Part shown: in pieces, positions 1 to 8,389 of the stretch
Layout of the letters: the number at the start of each line of letters is the position of its first letter
How positions within the stretch are numbered: position 1 is the first letter of the stretch
Assembly: GCF_009829075.1 (NCBI RefSeq)
Contig: NZ_WUQZ01000014.1
Span: 1-64,000, forward strand
Length of the DNA: 64,000 nucleotides
From: Sphingobacterium composti
GTDB taxonomy: Bacteria; Bacteroidota; Bacteroidia; Sphingobacteriales; Sphingobacteriaceae
Direction of reading: 5' to 3'
Notes under the pieces: generated by a model
Databases searched by the model: none
Seen by the model: the letters and a program-made list of their open reading frames with translations, nothing else
Told to the model about the DNA's origin: nothing
Position numbers and translations under genes: made by a program

Positions 1-43
1 CATTAGGTAATTCTCGTGTATTGCTCACTAACTTAAGGTTCAT
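1..43 (-). CDS. Group II intron reverse transcriptase/maturase, N-terminal 14 codons
   Basis: An ATG at 43 opens a frame reading MNLKLVSNTRELPN that continues past the left edge of the window. It sits where group IIC introns carry their reverse transcriptase/maturase, behind the domain I-III RNA sequence, with a purine-rich GGAAGGA just upstream. The enzyme would bind the intron RNA, help splicing and copy it into DNA at new sites. Only 14 residues are visible, so the identification rests on the intron context rather than on protein motifs. Confidence 0.6.
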   Translation of the reverse strand, partial: MNLKLVSNTRELPN

Positions 44-416
44 TCCTTCCTTGCTTTGCCGTAAGCAAGTACTACGAAATCGGCTGACTTCTCACAGCTA
101 GCTTTACTCCTTGCTTCTGAAAAAAAAATTCCACAAGTCTGTGAGATCTCCCCGGGTAAGAACGATAACTTTCCTCTCATGTGTCTGCTACATTTACCTT
201 GATGCTTCTGTACAGTATAGGACTTTAGTTTGTGTTGCAACCTCATCCAGCATAGTAGGCCTTATATGTAGTTTCTGTCCGTCAGACCGAGAGTTTGCCT
301 GTGGCTTCCTTCAGATTCCACCTCACGGTGGACACCCTTGCCTTCGGCTAACACTTCCAACTGTAATGGCGTGTTCGGGACTTGCACCCTAGAGTTATCG
401 CCCATGCCGGGTGCAC
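1..416 (-). mobile_element. Group IIC intron, 5' part (cut by window edge)
   Basis: Read on the minus strand, the sequence starts with GTGCACCCGGCATGGGCG at 416. It continues through blocks I recognise from bacterial group IIC introns such as the Oceanobacillus iheyensis one: GGGTGCAAGTCCCGAAC, AAGGGTGTCCACCG, GGAATCTGAAGGAAGC, CAAACTCTCGGTCTGA, and TTCTTACCCGGGGAG. These are domain I and following ribozyme domains. The intron-encoded reverse transcriptase begins at 43 and runs off the left edge, so the 3' half (rest of the ORF, domains V and VI) is not visible. The 5' exon end reads TTTTTTTGTT and lies directly after the pruA terminator hairpin, which is the classic group IIC target. Whether the element is intact cannot be judged from this window. 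Confidence 0.9.
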
Positions 417-419
417 AAC

Positions 420-449
420 AAAAAAAGCTCCGAGAAAATCTCGAAGCTT
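420..449 (-). terminator. Rho-independent terminator of pruA and intron landing site
   Basis: On the minus strand AAGCTTCGAGA pairs with CTCGGAGCTT around a three- to four-base loop (11-bp stem, one G-U pair), followed by a run of seven T. It lies 28 bases past the pruA stop. The group IIC intron begins four bases after the T run. Confidence 0.9.
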
Positions 450-477
450 TACAACCTAATCAACCATCTAATATCTA

Positions 478-2112
478 TTATTCTTCAGATAAAAATGGAT
501 ATCTATAATCCGTATCTGGGGTAAATGTTTCTTTAATCGTACGTGGAGAAACCCAACGTAATAAGTTAATCATCGAACCCGCTTTATCGTTTGTACCAGA
601 ACCTCTCGCACCACCGAATGGCTGTTGACCAACTACTGCACCTGTACATTTATCGTTGATGTAGAAATTACCTGCCGCATTGCGTAATGCATGTGTAGCT
701 TGGTCGATAGCATAACGATCTTGCGCGATTATCGAACCTGTCAACGCATAGATCGATGTAGAATCAACTAATTTCAAAGTTTCTTCGAATTTAGCATCTT
801 CGTAAACATAAATAGTCAATACTGGACCAAATAACTCTTCTGATAACGTTTCGTAATCAGGAGTCTTTGCCAAGATAACTGTTGGATGAATGAAATAACC
901 TTTAGATTTATCGTATTCGCCACCAATTACCACCTCTGCATCAGCAGATTCTTTCGCTCTCTCGATATATTTTGTGATTTTGTCAAAAGCTTTCTCGTCA
1001 ATAACGGCATTGATGAAGTTAGAGAAATCTTCTGTCCCACCGATTTTGAATGATTTGATAACCGCTTCCATCAAGTCTTTCAACTCTCCCCACAATGATT
1101 GTGGAATGTAAGCACGTGAAGCAGCCGAACATTTTTGTCCTTGGAACTCGAAAGCACCACGAACTAAAGCTGTATTCAATACTTTGATGTCTGCCGAAGA
1201 GTGTGCAACGATGAAATCTTTACCACCTGTCTCTCCTACGATACGTGGGTAAGTTTTGTATAAATGAATATTCTCCCCAATTGTTTTCCAAATATCTTGG
1301 AAAACCCCTGTAGAACCTGTGAAGTGAATACCCGCAAAATCAGGATGCTTGAAAATCACATCTCCTGCGTCAGGACCTGAGACATACACTAAGTTGATAA
1401 CGCCATCAGGAAGACCAGCTTCTTTGAAGACTTGCATTAATACATTAGCTGAATAAATTTGTGTATTTGAAGGTTTCCACACCACTACGTTACCCATCAT
1501 TGCCACACAAGTAGGCAAGTTACCAGCAATGGCAGTAAAGTTGAATGGCGTCAATGCGAAAACAAAACCTTCTAAAGGACGTTGCTCTAAGCGGTTCCAT
1601 ATACCTTTGCTATTAGCTGGAGGTTGTTGTTGGTATATTTCAGACATGTATTTTACGTTAAAACGTAAGAAATCAATGATTTCACATGCTGAGTCGATTT
1701 CAGCTTGATATGGGTTTTTCGATTGACCCAACATCGTAGCCGCATTTAATTTATAACGGTATTTTGTAGAGATTAACTCTGCTGCTTTCAAGAAAATTGC
1801 CGCACGTTGCTCCCACGGAAGATTTTCCCAATCATTTTTAGCCGCCAAAGCCGCATTAATAGCATCTTTCACATGTTGTTTTGTACCTTGAGAGTAATAA
1901 CCCAATACATGTTGATGATCGTGTGGAGGCGTAAGTTTTGCTTTATTTTCAGTACGAACTTCTGCACCACCAATATACATTGGCACATCAATTTCTTGTG
2001 CTCTTGCTTCAGCAATAGCAGCTTTCAATAATTCTCGCTCTTTAGTACCTGGAGCGTAACTATATACAGGCTCATTTACTGGAGCCGGAACGTTGAAAAA
2101 TCCTTTTAACAT
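478..2112 (-). CDS. pruA: L-glutamate gamma-semialdehyde (delta-1-pyrroline-5-carboxylate) dehydrogenase
   Basis: Oxidises glutamate semialdehyde (from pyrroline-5-carboxylate) to glutamate with NAD+, the second step of proline breakdown, in the cytoplasm. The 544-residue length fits the stand-alone PruA family. The aldehyde dehydrogenase signature is clear: FNFTAIAGNLP near 191, the general base Glu294 in VGETGGK, and the catalytic Cys328 in GQKCSAASR, followed by NAD-site and oligomerisation segments (GPVLTIYVY; PFGGARGSGTNDK near the C terminus). Proline dehydrogenase is not adjacent here. It is followed by its own terminator and preceded by a repeat-bearing spacer. The AraC gene upstream on the same strand could regulate it, but that is inference from proximity. 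Confidence 0.96.
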   Translation of the reverse strand: MLKGFFNVPAPVNEPVYSYAPGTKERELLKAAIAEARAQEIDVPMYIGGAEVRTENKAKLTPPHDHQHVLGYYSQGTKQHVKDAINAALAAKNDWENLPWEQRAAIFLKAAELISTKYRYKLNAATMLGQSKNPYQAEIDSACEIIDFLRFNVKYMSEIYQQQPPANSKGIWNRLEQRPLEGFVFALTPFNFTAIAGNLPTCVAMMGNVVVWKPSNTQIYSANVLMQVFKEAGLPDGVINLVYVSGPDAGDVIFKHPDFAGIHFTGSTGVFQDIWKTIGENIHLYKTYPRIVGETGGKDFIVAHSSADIKVLNTALVRGAFEFQGQKCSAASRAYIPQSLWGELKDLMEAVIKSFKIGGTEDFSNFINAVIDEKAFDKITKYIERAKESADAEVVIGGEYDKSKGYFIHPTVILAKTPDYETLSEELFGPVLTIYVYEDAKFEETLKLVDSTSIYALTGSIIAQDRYAIDQATHALRNAAGNFYINDKCTGAVVGQQPFGGARGSGTNDKAGSMINLLRWVSPRTIKETFTPDTDYRYPFLSEE

Positions 2113-2294
2113 AATCGTATTTATTTGTAGTAAAGATACATAGAAACCATTAACACCGATTTACCCTATTTATCCATGTATAAACGTATTCTGTCAAATC
2201 AACACATCAATTCATTATTAAAATCTTAATTAAAGCTAATTTAGGTTTACGCTATAAAAGTAAAAATTATCATGCATATAATCTTGTTATTTAT

Positions 2295-2398
2295 CGTCAC
2301 TTCGACTTAAGGAGAAGTCTATTTGATAATCAATAGATATGCTGAAATATAAATTCTCCATGACTTAGATTTCTTGCTTCGCTTCGCGCGAACTGACG
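2295..2398. repeat. 104-bp palindromic intergenic element (degenerate)
   Basis: The pruA/AraC spacer (2113-2424) has no gene. It holds an element bounded by CGTCACTTCG (2295-2304) and CGAACTGACG (2389-2398), inverted repeats with one mismatch. Inside, AGGAGAAGTCT faces AGATTTCTTGCTTCGCTTCG. The pattern resembles the 'GTCATTTCGAC...GGAGAAATCT...AGATTTCTC...GAAATGAC' type of dispersed intergenic repeat that I recall from many Bacteroidota genomes. The resemblance is from memory, and this copy looks decayed. The remaining bases (2113-2294) are AT-rich and probably hold the pruA promoter, which I could not pin down. Confidence 0.55.
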
Positions 2399-2424
2399 CA
2401 CTAACACAATAGGAAATCCTCCAA

Positions 2425-3294
2425 TTACATGTCCAAGCTATGCGCTTGAATATATTTCTTAGGAGACATTTTAGTTATCGCTTTGAAGACGCGATTAAAA
2501 TGTACAATATTATTAAAGCCAACTTGAAAAGCAGCTTCGGCGATATTTTCGGATTTATTATTGAGTAATATTTGACAAGCTTTTTCGATACGTACTTCGT
2601 TCAAAAAGGTAATGTACGTTTTCATCGTGTGTTTTTTGAAGAACTTACAAAACGAAGTTGGCGTCATATGCACTAGTGAAGCCACTTGATCCACGGAAAT
2701 ATCTTCTTGATATTTGTCAAAAGTAAATTTATAAACCTGAGAGATGCGCACACCATCTTTATCCGAATAACTCATATCGCGTACACCAGAATACAATGAA
2801 ACTGCATCATGACGGTGTTGCGTCAAAGCGTGTAACAGTTGCAAAAATTCTGCAAAACGTGGCATTCCCGTCTTGACCATCAGATTGGTAAAGAAATGCA
2901 TCATCGATTCGGAAATCGAACGATCCAACATTTTGGACGTGTGCAATTCATTGAAATAATCGCGCACTGACTCAAATTCCGGAATGTGATATAACTTTTT
3001 CATCCGCTCGAGATTCACAAAAATATGAATAGCATGAATATCTCCTTTCTCTTCTTCGGCTTCGACTTCCCGATCAAACATATGTGGCTCATTCGGCTTC
3101 AACACAAAAATATCACCCGACTGAAAAGACTGCATCACATTACCGACCATTATCGTACCTTTTCCACGCAGAATATATGTTACCTGCGCTTCATCATGGC
3201 GATGATAATAATTATAAAAATTTTCCTTTTTATCCTCCAAAACAGCAAAAACACCTTCGCCGTAAACAGAAACGGTAAATTGAATCGGTTTCAT
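2425..3294 (-). CDS. AraC-family transcriptional regulator with cupin sensor domain
   Basis: A 289-residue regulator. The N-terminal third is a cupin fold (YYHRHDEAQVTYILRGKG near 30-46, then SGDIFVLKPNEPHMFD), which binds a small ligand. The C-terminal 100 residues carry the two AraC helix-turn-helix units: VDQVASLVHMTPTSFCKFFK for the first, and IAEAAFQVGFNNIVHFNRVF followed by SPKKY for the second. It is a cytoplasmic DNA-binding protein. It lies upstream of pruA on the same strand and 9 bases after msrA, so it could share the msrA transcript. The target is unknown, and proline catabolism is only a positional guess. An unrelated sugar or stress regulator is equally possible. Confidence 0.9.
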   Translation of the reverse strand: MKPIQFTVSVYGEGVFAVLEDKKENFYNYYHRHDEAQVTYILRGKGTIMVGNVMQSFQSGDIFVLKPNEPHMFDREVEAEEEKGDIHAIHIFVNLERMKKLYHIPEFESVRDYFNELHTSKMLDRSISESMMHFFTNLMVKTGMPRFAEFLQLLHALTQHRHDAVSLYSGVRDMSYSDKDGVRISQVYKFTFDKYQEDISVDQVASLVHMTPTSFCKFFKKHTMKTYITFLNEVRIEKACQILLNNKSENIAEAAFQVGFNNIVHFNRVFKAITKMSPKKYIQAHSLDM

Positions 3295-3303
3295 GCGTCG
3301 AAT

Positions 3304-3954
3304 CTACTTTTTCTTAAGTTTATTAGCGAACACTTTCTTCACTTTTTCAACTTTTGGACGAGCCACTAATTGACAATACATCTCATTAGGATTGTTATTA
3401 TAGTAGTTCTGGTGATAATCTTCTGCTTGGTAAAATTTATCAGCCATTTCGATAGTTGTAACGATTGGTTTATCGAAAGCACCTGATTTATTTAACTCAG
3501 CTATATAGAAACGTGATTTTTCTTCTTGTTCCTTATTTAGAGGAAAAATCGCTGAACGATACTGCGTACCTACGTCATTCCCTTGACGATTTAATTGTGT
3601 AGGATCGTGCATCGTAAAAAATACTTCTAACAATTCATCAAAAGTAATTTTCGTCGTGTCATAAGTTACCTTTACCGCTTCTGCGTGTCCAGTATTTCCT
3701 GTACTGATTTGCGCGTAGGTTGGATTTTCTGTGTGCCCGCCAATATATCCAGAGACCACCGTGTCTACACCTTCCAACAACAATAATGGTGCTTCCACAC
3801 ACCAAAAACACCCACCTGCTAATATAGCTACTTCTCTATTTTCCATTTTAATTTCCTCAACTTTCACGTATTCCTTATGCATTTTCGCCTTGCTCTGACA
3901 CGAAAATAAAACACATAATGTAATACCAACTAAGATAAAACTGAATAATTTCAT
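3304..3954 (-). CDS. msrA: Peptide methionine-(S)-S-oxide reductase, lipoprotein form
   Basis: Reduces methionine-S-sulfoxide in oxidised proteins. The catalytic motif GGCFWCVE lies about 35 residues in from the lipid-anchored Cys. It is followed by SGYIGGHTENPTYAQISTG, GHAEAV, FFTMHDPTQLNRQGNDVGTQYRS and the AEDYHQNYY region typical of MsrA. I place the start at 3954 (MKLFSFILVG...) because the longer frame would begin inside the sodA terminator. This start also exposes a clean lipoprotein signal with the lipobox LFSC, so the enzyme is predicted to sit in the cell envelope. It follows sodA on the same strand, an oxidative-stress neighbourhood. No MsrB domain is fused. Confidence 0.94.
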   Translation of the reverse strand: MKLFSFILVGITLCVLFSCQSKAKMHKEYVKVEEIKMENREVAILAGGCFWCVEAPLLLLEGVDTVVSGYIGGHTENPTYAQISTGNTGHAEAVKVTYDTTKITFDELLEVFFTMHDPTQLNRQGNDVGTQYRSAIFPLNKEQEEKSRFYIAELNKSGAFDKPIVTTIEMADKFYQAEDYHQNYYNNNPNEMYCQLVARPKVEKVKKVFANKLKKK

Positions 3955-3977
3955 ATCATCACAATTTAATAATAACA

Positions 3978-4003
3978 AAGGCGACATACTAGGATGTCGC
4001 CTT
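3978..4003 (-). terminator. Terminator between sodA and msrA
   Basis: AAGGCGACAT and ATGTCGCCTT form a perfect 10-bp stem with a six-base loop, followed on the minus strand by TGTTATTATT. It ends the sodA transcript. The T run is weak, so some read-through into msrA is likely. Confidence 0.8.
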
Positions 4004-4029
4004 ATCAAAATCTTATATCAGATCTCAAA

Positions 4030-4638
4030 TTATTTAGCCGCTGCGTAGTTTGCAGCTACTGCATCCCAATTAATTACATTGAATATTGCATCTAAATAAG
4101 CTGGACGTTTATTTTGATATTTTAAGTAATAAGCATGCTCCCAAACATCAATACCTAAGATTGGAGTACCTTTTACTTCTGCTACATCCATTAATGGATT
4201 ATCTTGATTAGGAGTAGAAGTTACAGCTAATTTACCGTCAGCAGTAACGATCAACCAAGACCAACCTGAACCAAAACGAGTAGCACCTGCATTTTGCAAT
4301 TGTGTTTTCAATTCATCAAAAGAACCGAAAGTTGCATTGATAGCATCAGCTAATTCGCCTGATGGCTGACCACCTGCATTTGGTCCTAAAATAGACCAAA
4401 ACAATTTGTGGTTATAATGACCACCACCGTTATTACGAACAGCAGCAGGGTATTTACTAATATTTGCTAAAATATCTTCCAAAGAAGCATTTTCAACATC
4501 CGTACCAGCGATTGCTTTGTTTAAGTTATCTACATAAGCTTGGTGGTGACGATCGTGATGGATTTCCATCGTGTCTTTATCAATATGAGGTTCTAATGCG
4601 TCATTAGCGTATGGTAACGCTTCTAATTCAAATGCCAT
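4030..4638 (-). CDS. sodA: Superoxide dismutase (Mn/Fe type)
   Basis: Converts superoxide to hydrogen peroxide and oxygen in the cytoplasm. The 202-residue protein shows the whole family plan. The N-terminal hairpin carries metal ligand His27 in [10 protein letters not shown]. The second ligand is His77 in [13 protein letters not shown], and the last two are Asp164 and His168 in [27 protein letters not shown] (123-131) is the usual core strand. Metal choice (Mn, Fe or either) cannot be settled by eye. It has its own terminator and a separate upstream spacer of about 100 bases. Confidence 0.97.
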   Translation of the reverse strand: MAFELEALPYANDALEPHIDKDTMEIHHDRHHQAYVDNLNKAIAGTDVENASLEDILANISKYPAAVRNNGGGHYNHKLFWSILGPNAGGQPSGELADAINATFGSFDELKTQLQNAGATRFGSGWSWLIVTADGKLAVTSTPNQDNPLMDVAEVKGTPILGIDVWEHAYYLKYQNKRPAYLDAIFNVINWDAVAANYAAAK

Positions 4639-4742
4639 AGTTACTTATTTTTAAATTATCGAATTTTAATATTAAAATACAATACGAATATAACAATTCA
4701 TGAGTCGTAATGTTTCATTTTAATGCCATTTTGTGGAAAAGT

Positions 4743-5213
4743 TTATCGTTTGCTTTTGAAAAAACGCTTCATCAGCTCACTACATTCTTCCTCCATAACC
4801 CCACTCACGATTTCTGTTTTGGGATGAATAATTTTTGGATTTATAGAGACGTAACCACGCTTTTCATCTTTAGCTCCATATACAATTCGGGATATTTGTG
4901 TCCAATACGATGCCCCTGCACACATCACGCAAGGCTCGACAGTGACATACAATGTACAATCTTTCAAATATTTTCCACCTAGAAAATTTGCGGCAGCGGT
5001 GAAGGCTTGCATTTCGGCGTGTGCCGTCACATCGTTAAGCCGTTCGGTTAGGTTATAACCTTTACCAATTATTTTTCCTTGACTTACAATAATAGCACCA
5101 ATTGGCACTTCGTCTTCTTCATAGGCTTTTTCGGCAAGTTTGAAAGCTTCTCTCATGTAGATTTCATCTACATTGACGCTTTCTGCTCCTTCTTCAAAAT
5201 TATATATTCGCAT
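4743..5213 (-). CDS. tadA: tRNA-specific adenosine deaminase
   Basis: Deaminates the wobble adenosine (A34) of tRNA-Arg(ACG) to inosine. The zinc site is visible: His65 and Glu67 in THAEMQAF, then Cys95 and Cys98 in VEPCVMCAGA. The 156-residue length fits TadA. The first 19 residues (up to MREAFKLAEKA) precede the conserved fold, so a slightly shorter product starting at the second Met is possible. The gene lies two bases after csaA on the same strand, so the pair is probably co-transcribed. A guanine-deaminase-type paralogue is less likely given the VEPCVMCAGA context. Confidence 0.93.
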   Translation of the reverse strand: MRIYNFEEGAESVNVDEIYMREAFKLAEKAYEEDEVPIGAIIVSQGKIIGKGYNLTERLNDVTAHAEMQAFTAAANFLGGKYLKDCTLYVTVEPCVMCAGASYWTQISRIVYGAKDEKRGYVSINPKIIHPKTEIVSGVMEEECSELMKRFFKSKR

Positions 5214-5215
5214 TC

Positions 5216-5551
5216 TTATATTAATTTTGCCCCATTTGGCAATTTTCGTTCTACACTTGTCAAGACAATATCGCCATTCTCGTCAGCAAAACCTGTCACT
5301 AAACATTCGGACATAAATTTTCCGATTTGTTTCTTGGGAAAATTGACAACTGCTACTATTTGTTTACCAATTAATTGCTCCTTGGCATAGTGCTTGGTAA
5401 TTTGGGCACTTGATTTACGAATGCCTATCTCCTTGCCAAAATCGATATGTAATTGATAAGCAGGCTTTCGGGCTTCGGGAAAGTCTCGGACATCAAGAAT
5501 AGTACCTACACGAAGATCCACTTTTACAAAATCAGCCCAACTAATTTCCAT
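5216..5551 (-). CDS. csaA: CsaA-like tRNA-binding protein
   Basis: A 111-residue stand-alone OB-fold domain of the CsaA/EMAP-II type (same fold as the C-terminal tRNA-binding region of methionyl-tRNA synthetase). Diagnostic segments are DFVKVDLRVGTIL at the N terminus, RKPAYQLHIDFG, IRKSSAQIT, GKQIVAVVNFPKKQIG, and SECLVTGFADENGDIVL. CsaA has been described as an export chaperone in Bacillus and binds tRNA in vitro. The role here is not shown by the sequence. It sits between a CsbD-like gene and tadA with gaps of 8 and 2 bases, so the three probably form one transcription unit. Confidence 0.92.
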   Translation of the reverse strand: MEISWADFVKVDLRVGTILDVRDFPEARKPAYQLHIDFGKEIGIRKSSAQITKHYAKEQLIGKQIVAVVNFPKKQIGKFMSECLVTGFADENGDIVLTSVERKLPNGAKLI

Positions 5552-5559
5552 GATGATTG

Positions 5560-5775
5560 TTACAAACTATTACTAGACAAATCTGCTAATTGCTTTGAGA
5601 GCGTGAAGATAACATACTCTTGCGTACGTTTCAAACGTTTTGCTAATCTGTTGATAAGTAAATTTTCTTCTCCCTCATTATAAGATAGATCTTCTGCTGA
5701 TAAGTGATTATACTTACGTTGAAGCTTTATTTTGAGAATTTCCCAATCGGAATTAGTAATTTTAAGACTTGACAT
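5560..5775 (-). CDS. CsbD-like small protein
   Basis: A 71-residue protein starting MSSLKITNSDWEILKIKLQR. The pattern W-x2-x2-K-(I/L)-K-x-(K/R)-Y, then LSAEDLSYNEGEENLLINRLAKRLKRT, matches the CsbD family of small stress-associated proteins, whose function is unknown. The C-terminal 20 residues go beyond the usual core. It is the first gene of a probable operon with csaA and tadA. Upstream (5776-5825) is a short divergent spacer facing the barrel protein gene. The family call is by eye and moderately secure. Confidence 0.7.
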   Translation of the reverse strand: MSSLKITNSDWEILKIKLQRKYNHLSAEDLSYNEGEENLLINRLAKRLKRTQEYVIFTLSKQLADLSSNSL

Positions 5776-5825
5776 AATTAAGTGAATAATTTTATAATTT
5801 AGACGTCTAAAATAACATTTATTCT

Positions 5826-6443
5826 ATGAAAAAAACAATATTATTGGCATTAATCGCTACGTGTGGTTTCGTTTCGACGACGCTCGCACAGGATTTGAAA
5901 CTTGGTATCAAAGCAGGTTTCAATGTAGCTAAATTAGAAACAAACGCTACTATCTTCAAGAATGAAAATAGTGTTGGCTATTTAGCTGGTATTTGGGGAA
6001 GAATCGGTGGTAGTAAATTCCACATTCAACCAGAAGCTTATTTTACGAGCAAAAGTGCAACGGTACACCCAGAGGCTGGAAACGCGGGTGCTGAACTTGT
6101 AAAAGGTGATATTAAATTTACGAATATTGACGTGCCTATATTATTAGGGACTAAATTTCCTGTAGGATTCGCAAAAGTAAAATTACAAGCAGGTCCATTA
6201 TTCTCATTCGTCGTTGATGAAAATAATCCATATAAAGATAACGCTACTGGCTTTATCAATGAGGGCATCAGAGATTACAAAGATAAATTCGCTGCTTTGG
6301 TAGTTGGTACAGGCGTAGACTTTGGCAATTTTTCTGTTGACTTACGTTATGAATATGGCTTAGGAAACATCAGCAGAAACGAGACGGCTGGCAAACAGAC
6401 CTTGAATCTTTGGACTATAAGTTTGGGGTATAGCTTATTTTAA
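5826..6443 (+). CDS. Outer-membrane beta-barrel protein (PorT/OMP_b-brl_2 type)
   Basis: A 205-residue protein with a Sec signal peptide (cleavage after TTLAQ near residue 22). It is followed by alternating beta strands typical of small eight- to ten-stranded barrels: LGIKAGFNVAKLE, GYLAGIWGRIG, FHIQPEAYFTS, IDVPILLGTKF, LQAGPLFSFVV, AALVVGTGVDFGNFSVDLRYEYGL, and a terminal strand ending in aromatic Phe (WTISLGYSLF). This is the common 'porin family' protein of Bacteroidota, and its function is usually unknown. It is monocistronic, transcribed away from the CsbD-like operon and ended by a strong terminator. Confidence 0.9.
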   Translation: MKKTILLALIATCGFVSTTLAQDLKLGIKAGFNVAKLETNATIFKNENSVGYLAGIWGRIGGSKFHIQPEAYFTSKSATVHPEAGNAGAELVKGDIKFTNIDVPILLGTKFPVGFAKVKLQAGPLFSFVVDENNPYKDNATGFINEGIRDYKDKFAALVVGTGVDFGNFSVDLRYEYGLGNISRNETAGKQTLNLWTISLGYSLF

Positions 6444-6465
6444 GGTACATATATTTATAAAGACT

Positions 6466-6496
6466 AAAAAGCGCAATTATTTTGCGCTTTTTGTTT
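6466..6496 (+). terminator. Terminator of the barrel protein gene
   Basis: AAAAAGCGCAA (6466-6476) and TTGCGCTTTTT (6482-6492) make a perfect 11-bp stem with a five-base loop, followed by G and a T run. Confidence 0.92.
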
Positions 6497-6566
6497 TTAT
6501 TAAGGCTGTAATATCTATATTCAAACCTTGATACTAACAGCAATAAGACTATAGATGCTTTAAATT

Positions 6567-8183
6567 ATGATTAAGCCAATTCTTTTATTATTTGCACTTA
6601 TTCCACTACTTGTATTTTCTCAAGACATTAATAGTCTAGAGAAAGAACTAGACATTACTTTAGAAAAGGGTGATTATTATCATAGAGTCAAATTAGATGA
6701 TATAAAAAACCTCAAGCAACAACTCAGAACCAGCAAACACTTAAGTAAGAATGAAACGTTTGAAATTAATTACAAAATAGCCAGTCAATATGCTAAGTTT
6801 CAATCTGACTCTGCACTTAATTACATACAAAAATGCAAAGCGTCTTTAACTAATCAGGATGATTCCCTTCATTCGATATTAGATCTGGATATGGCTTCAT
6901 TATTCTCTACTTCTGGTCGGTATATTGAAGCAATTGATATTTTGCAGTCTATCCAAAAAAGCAATCTATCTGATAAAATATTGCCCAAGTACTATCAAAC
7001 ATACGGGTCATTCTACAGCCATTATGGGCAAAGCAACAATAACAATGAATTTTATAGATTGAGTGAAATATATAGGGATTCACTCATACGCAGTCTGGAT
7101 ACGAGTGAGATCCTATACAAAATAGAAAATGCAACGAAAAAGCTTTATCTCGGTAATAGAAATCAAGCTATAGAAGAATTTAAAGTACTCTTGCAACAAA
7201 ATAGTAAAGACAATAATCAAGTCGCTATCATAGCTTATTTGCTAGGTATTGCTTATAAGAACGAAAACAATCCTGAGCTTCAGAAATACTATTTGATGAT
7301 GTCTGCAATAGCAGACATTAAGAATGCCAATAAAGATAATGCTTCGCTACAGGATTTAGCCATGACGTATTATGGTTCTGAAGATTTTGATAGGGCTTTT
7401 TTACTTATTGACAAGGCAATTAGAGATGCTATTTTCTGCAATGTACGGTATAGAATTATTGAAGGTACCACCTTTTACCCTATTATCAATTCTTCTTACC
7501 AAAAGAAAATAAATGACCAAAACCGCAAATTGGTAATTAATCTGATTCTTATTAGTATACTCTCTTGTATTTTAATCATAGGAATTATTTTTATTGTAAA
7601 ACAATACAACAAACTAAAAGCTATAAAGTCGCAGCTTTCTGAAACAAACAGCAAATTGCTAGTGATGAATCAGCAAATAAATAATAGTAATATTCAATTA
7701 GCAGAATCCAACCATATTAAGGAAGAATATATTGCATAATTCTTCGATATGTGTTCGTCCTATATCGAAAAAATTGATGCCATGCGAAAAGGTATGCTCA
7801 AAAAAGCAAACAATCAACATATCAGTGCGCTCATAACGGATCTCAAATCCACTAAAGTGATAGAGGAAGAAGTTACTGAACTATACCATAATTTTGACTC
7901 TATCTTCTTAAATCTATATCCATCTTTCATAGATGACTTTAATTATTTGTTGCGTACTGAAGAACATATCACACCAAAAAAGGGCGAACTTCTGAATACT
8001 GAACTTCGAATTTTTGCGCTTATACGCTTGGGTATTGATGACAGCGTCAAGATAGCTAGCTTCCTTCGGTACTCTTTGCGCACTGTTTACAACTACCGGA
8101 CAAAAGTCAGGAATAAGGCTATTGGCAATAGGGATGAATTTGAAAATTGTGTGAAAAACATTGGAAATATCAATAGAAAATAA
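6567..8183 (+). pseudogene. DUF6377-type TPR/HTH regulator, interrupted by in-frame TAA
   Basis: One reading frame spans 6567-8183 but is cut by a TAA at 7737-7739. The first part (390 aa) has a signal peptide (cleavage near VFSQ), TPR-like helices and a transmembrane segment (VINLILISILSCILIIGIIFIV), then a coiled coil ending EEYIA. The second part continues at once with FFDMCSSYIEKIDAM and ends in a LuxR-like helix-turn-helix (GELLNTELRIFALIRLGIDD...SLRTVYNYRTKVRNKA). Intact relatives that I recall read straight through (EEYIGYFF), so TAA most simply replaces a Tyr codon. An ATG at 7749 could reinitiate the C-terminal piece. It stands just upstream of the SusC/D locus and is its likely local regulator. 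A sequencing error is not excluded. Confidence 0.82.
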
Positions 8184-8293
8184 CCTTAAAAAGGTACTTT
8201 TTTAAGCCTTAAAAAACCAACAATACACTGATAAACAATTATTTAACAAAACCACCAAGTACTTATATTCTTCTTCATATTTCTTATGAACTT

Positions 8294-8357
8294 TTGTATA
8301 TCTAATTTTATACAAGCATAAAGTAAGAGGATTTTATGCTATACAGTACTACTGTAT
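8294..8357. promoter_or_regulatory. Two palindromes upstream of the susC homologue
   Basis: TTGTATA (8294-8300) faces TATACAA (8309-8315), and ATACAG (8341-8346) faces CTGTAT (8352-8357). The second lies 33 bases before the susC start. Such dyads could be operators for the adjacent HTH regulator, but short dyads arise easily in AT-rich DNA. This is a candidate only. Confidence 0.25.
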
Positions 8358-8389
8358 TTAGATAACCAATAATCTCTACGTTATAATTT

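Noticed and set aside
40..392. Open frames of 68 aa (minus) and 93 aa (plus) at the left edge
   Set aside because: They overlap the highly structured group IIC intron RNA. The sequence is explained by ribozyme domains and the frames have no protein-like features.
3955..4008. Extended N terminus of msrA
   Set aside because: It is encoded by the sodA terminator hairpin and precedes the lipoprotein signal.
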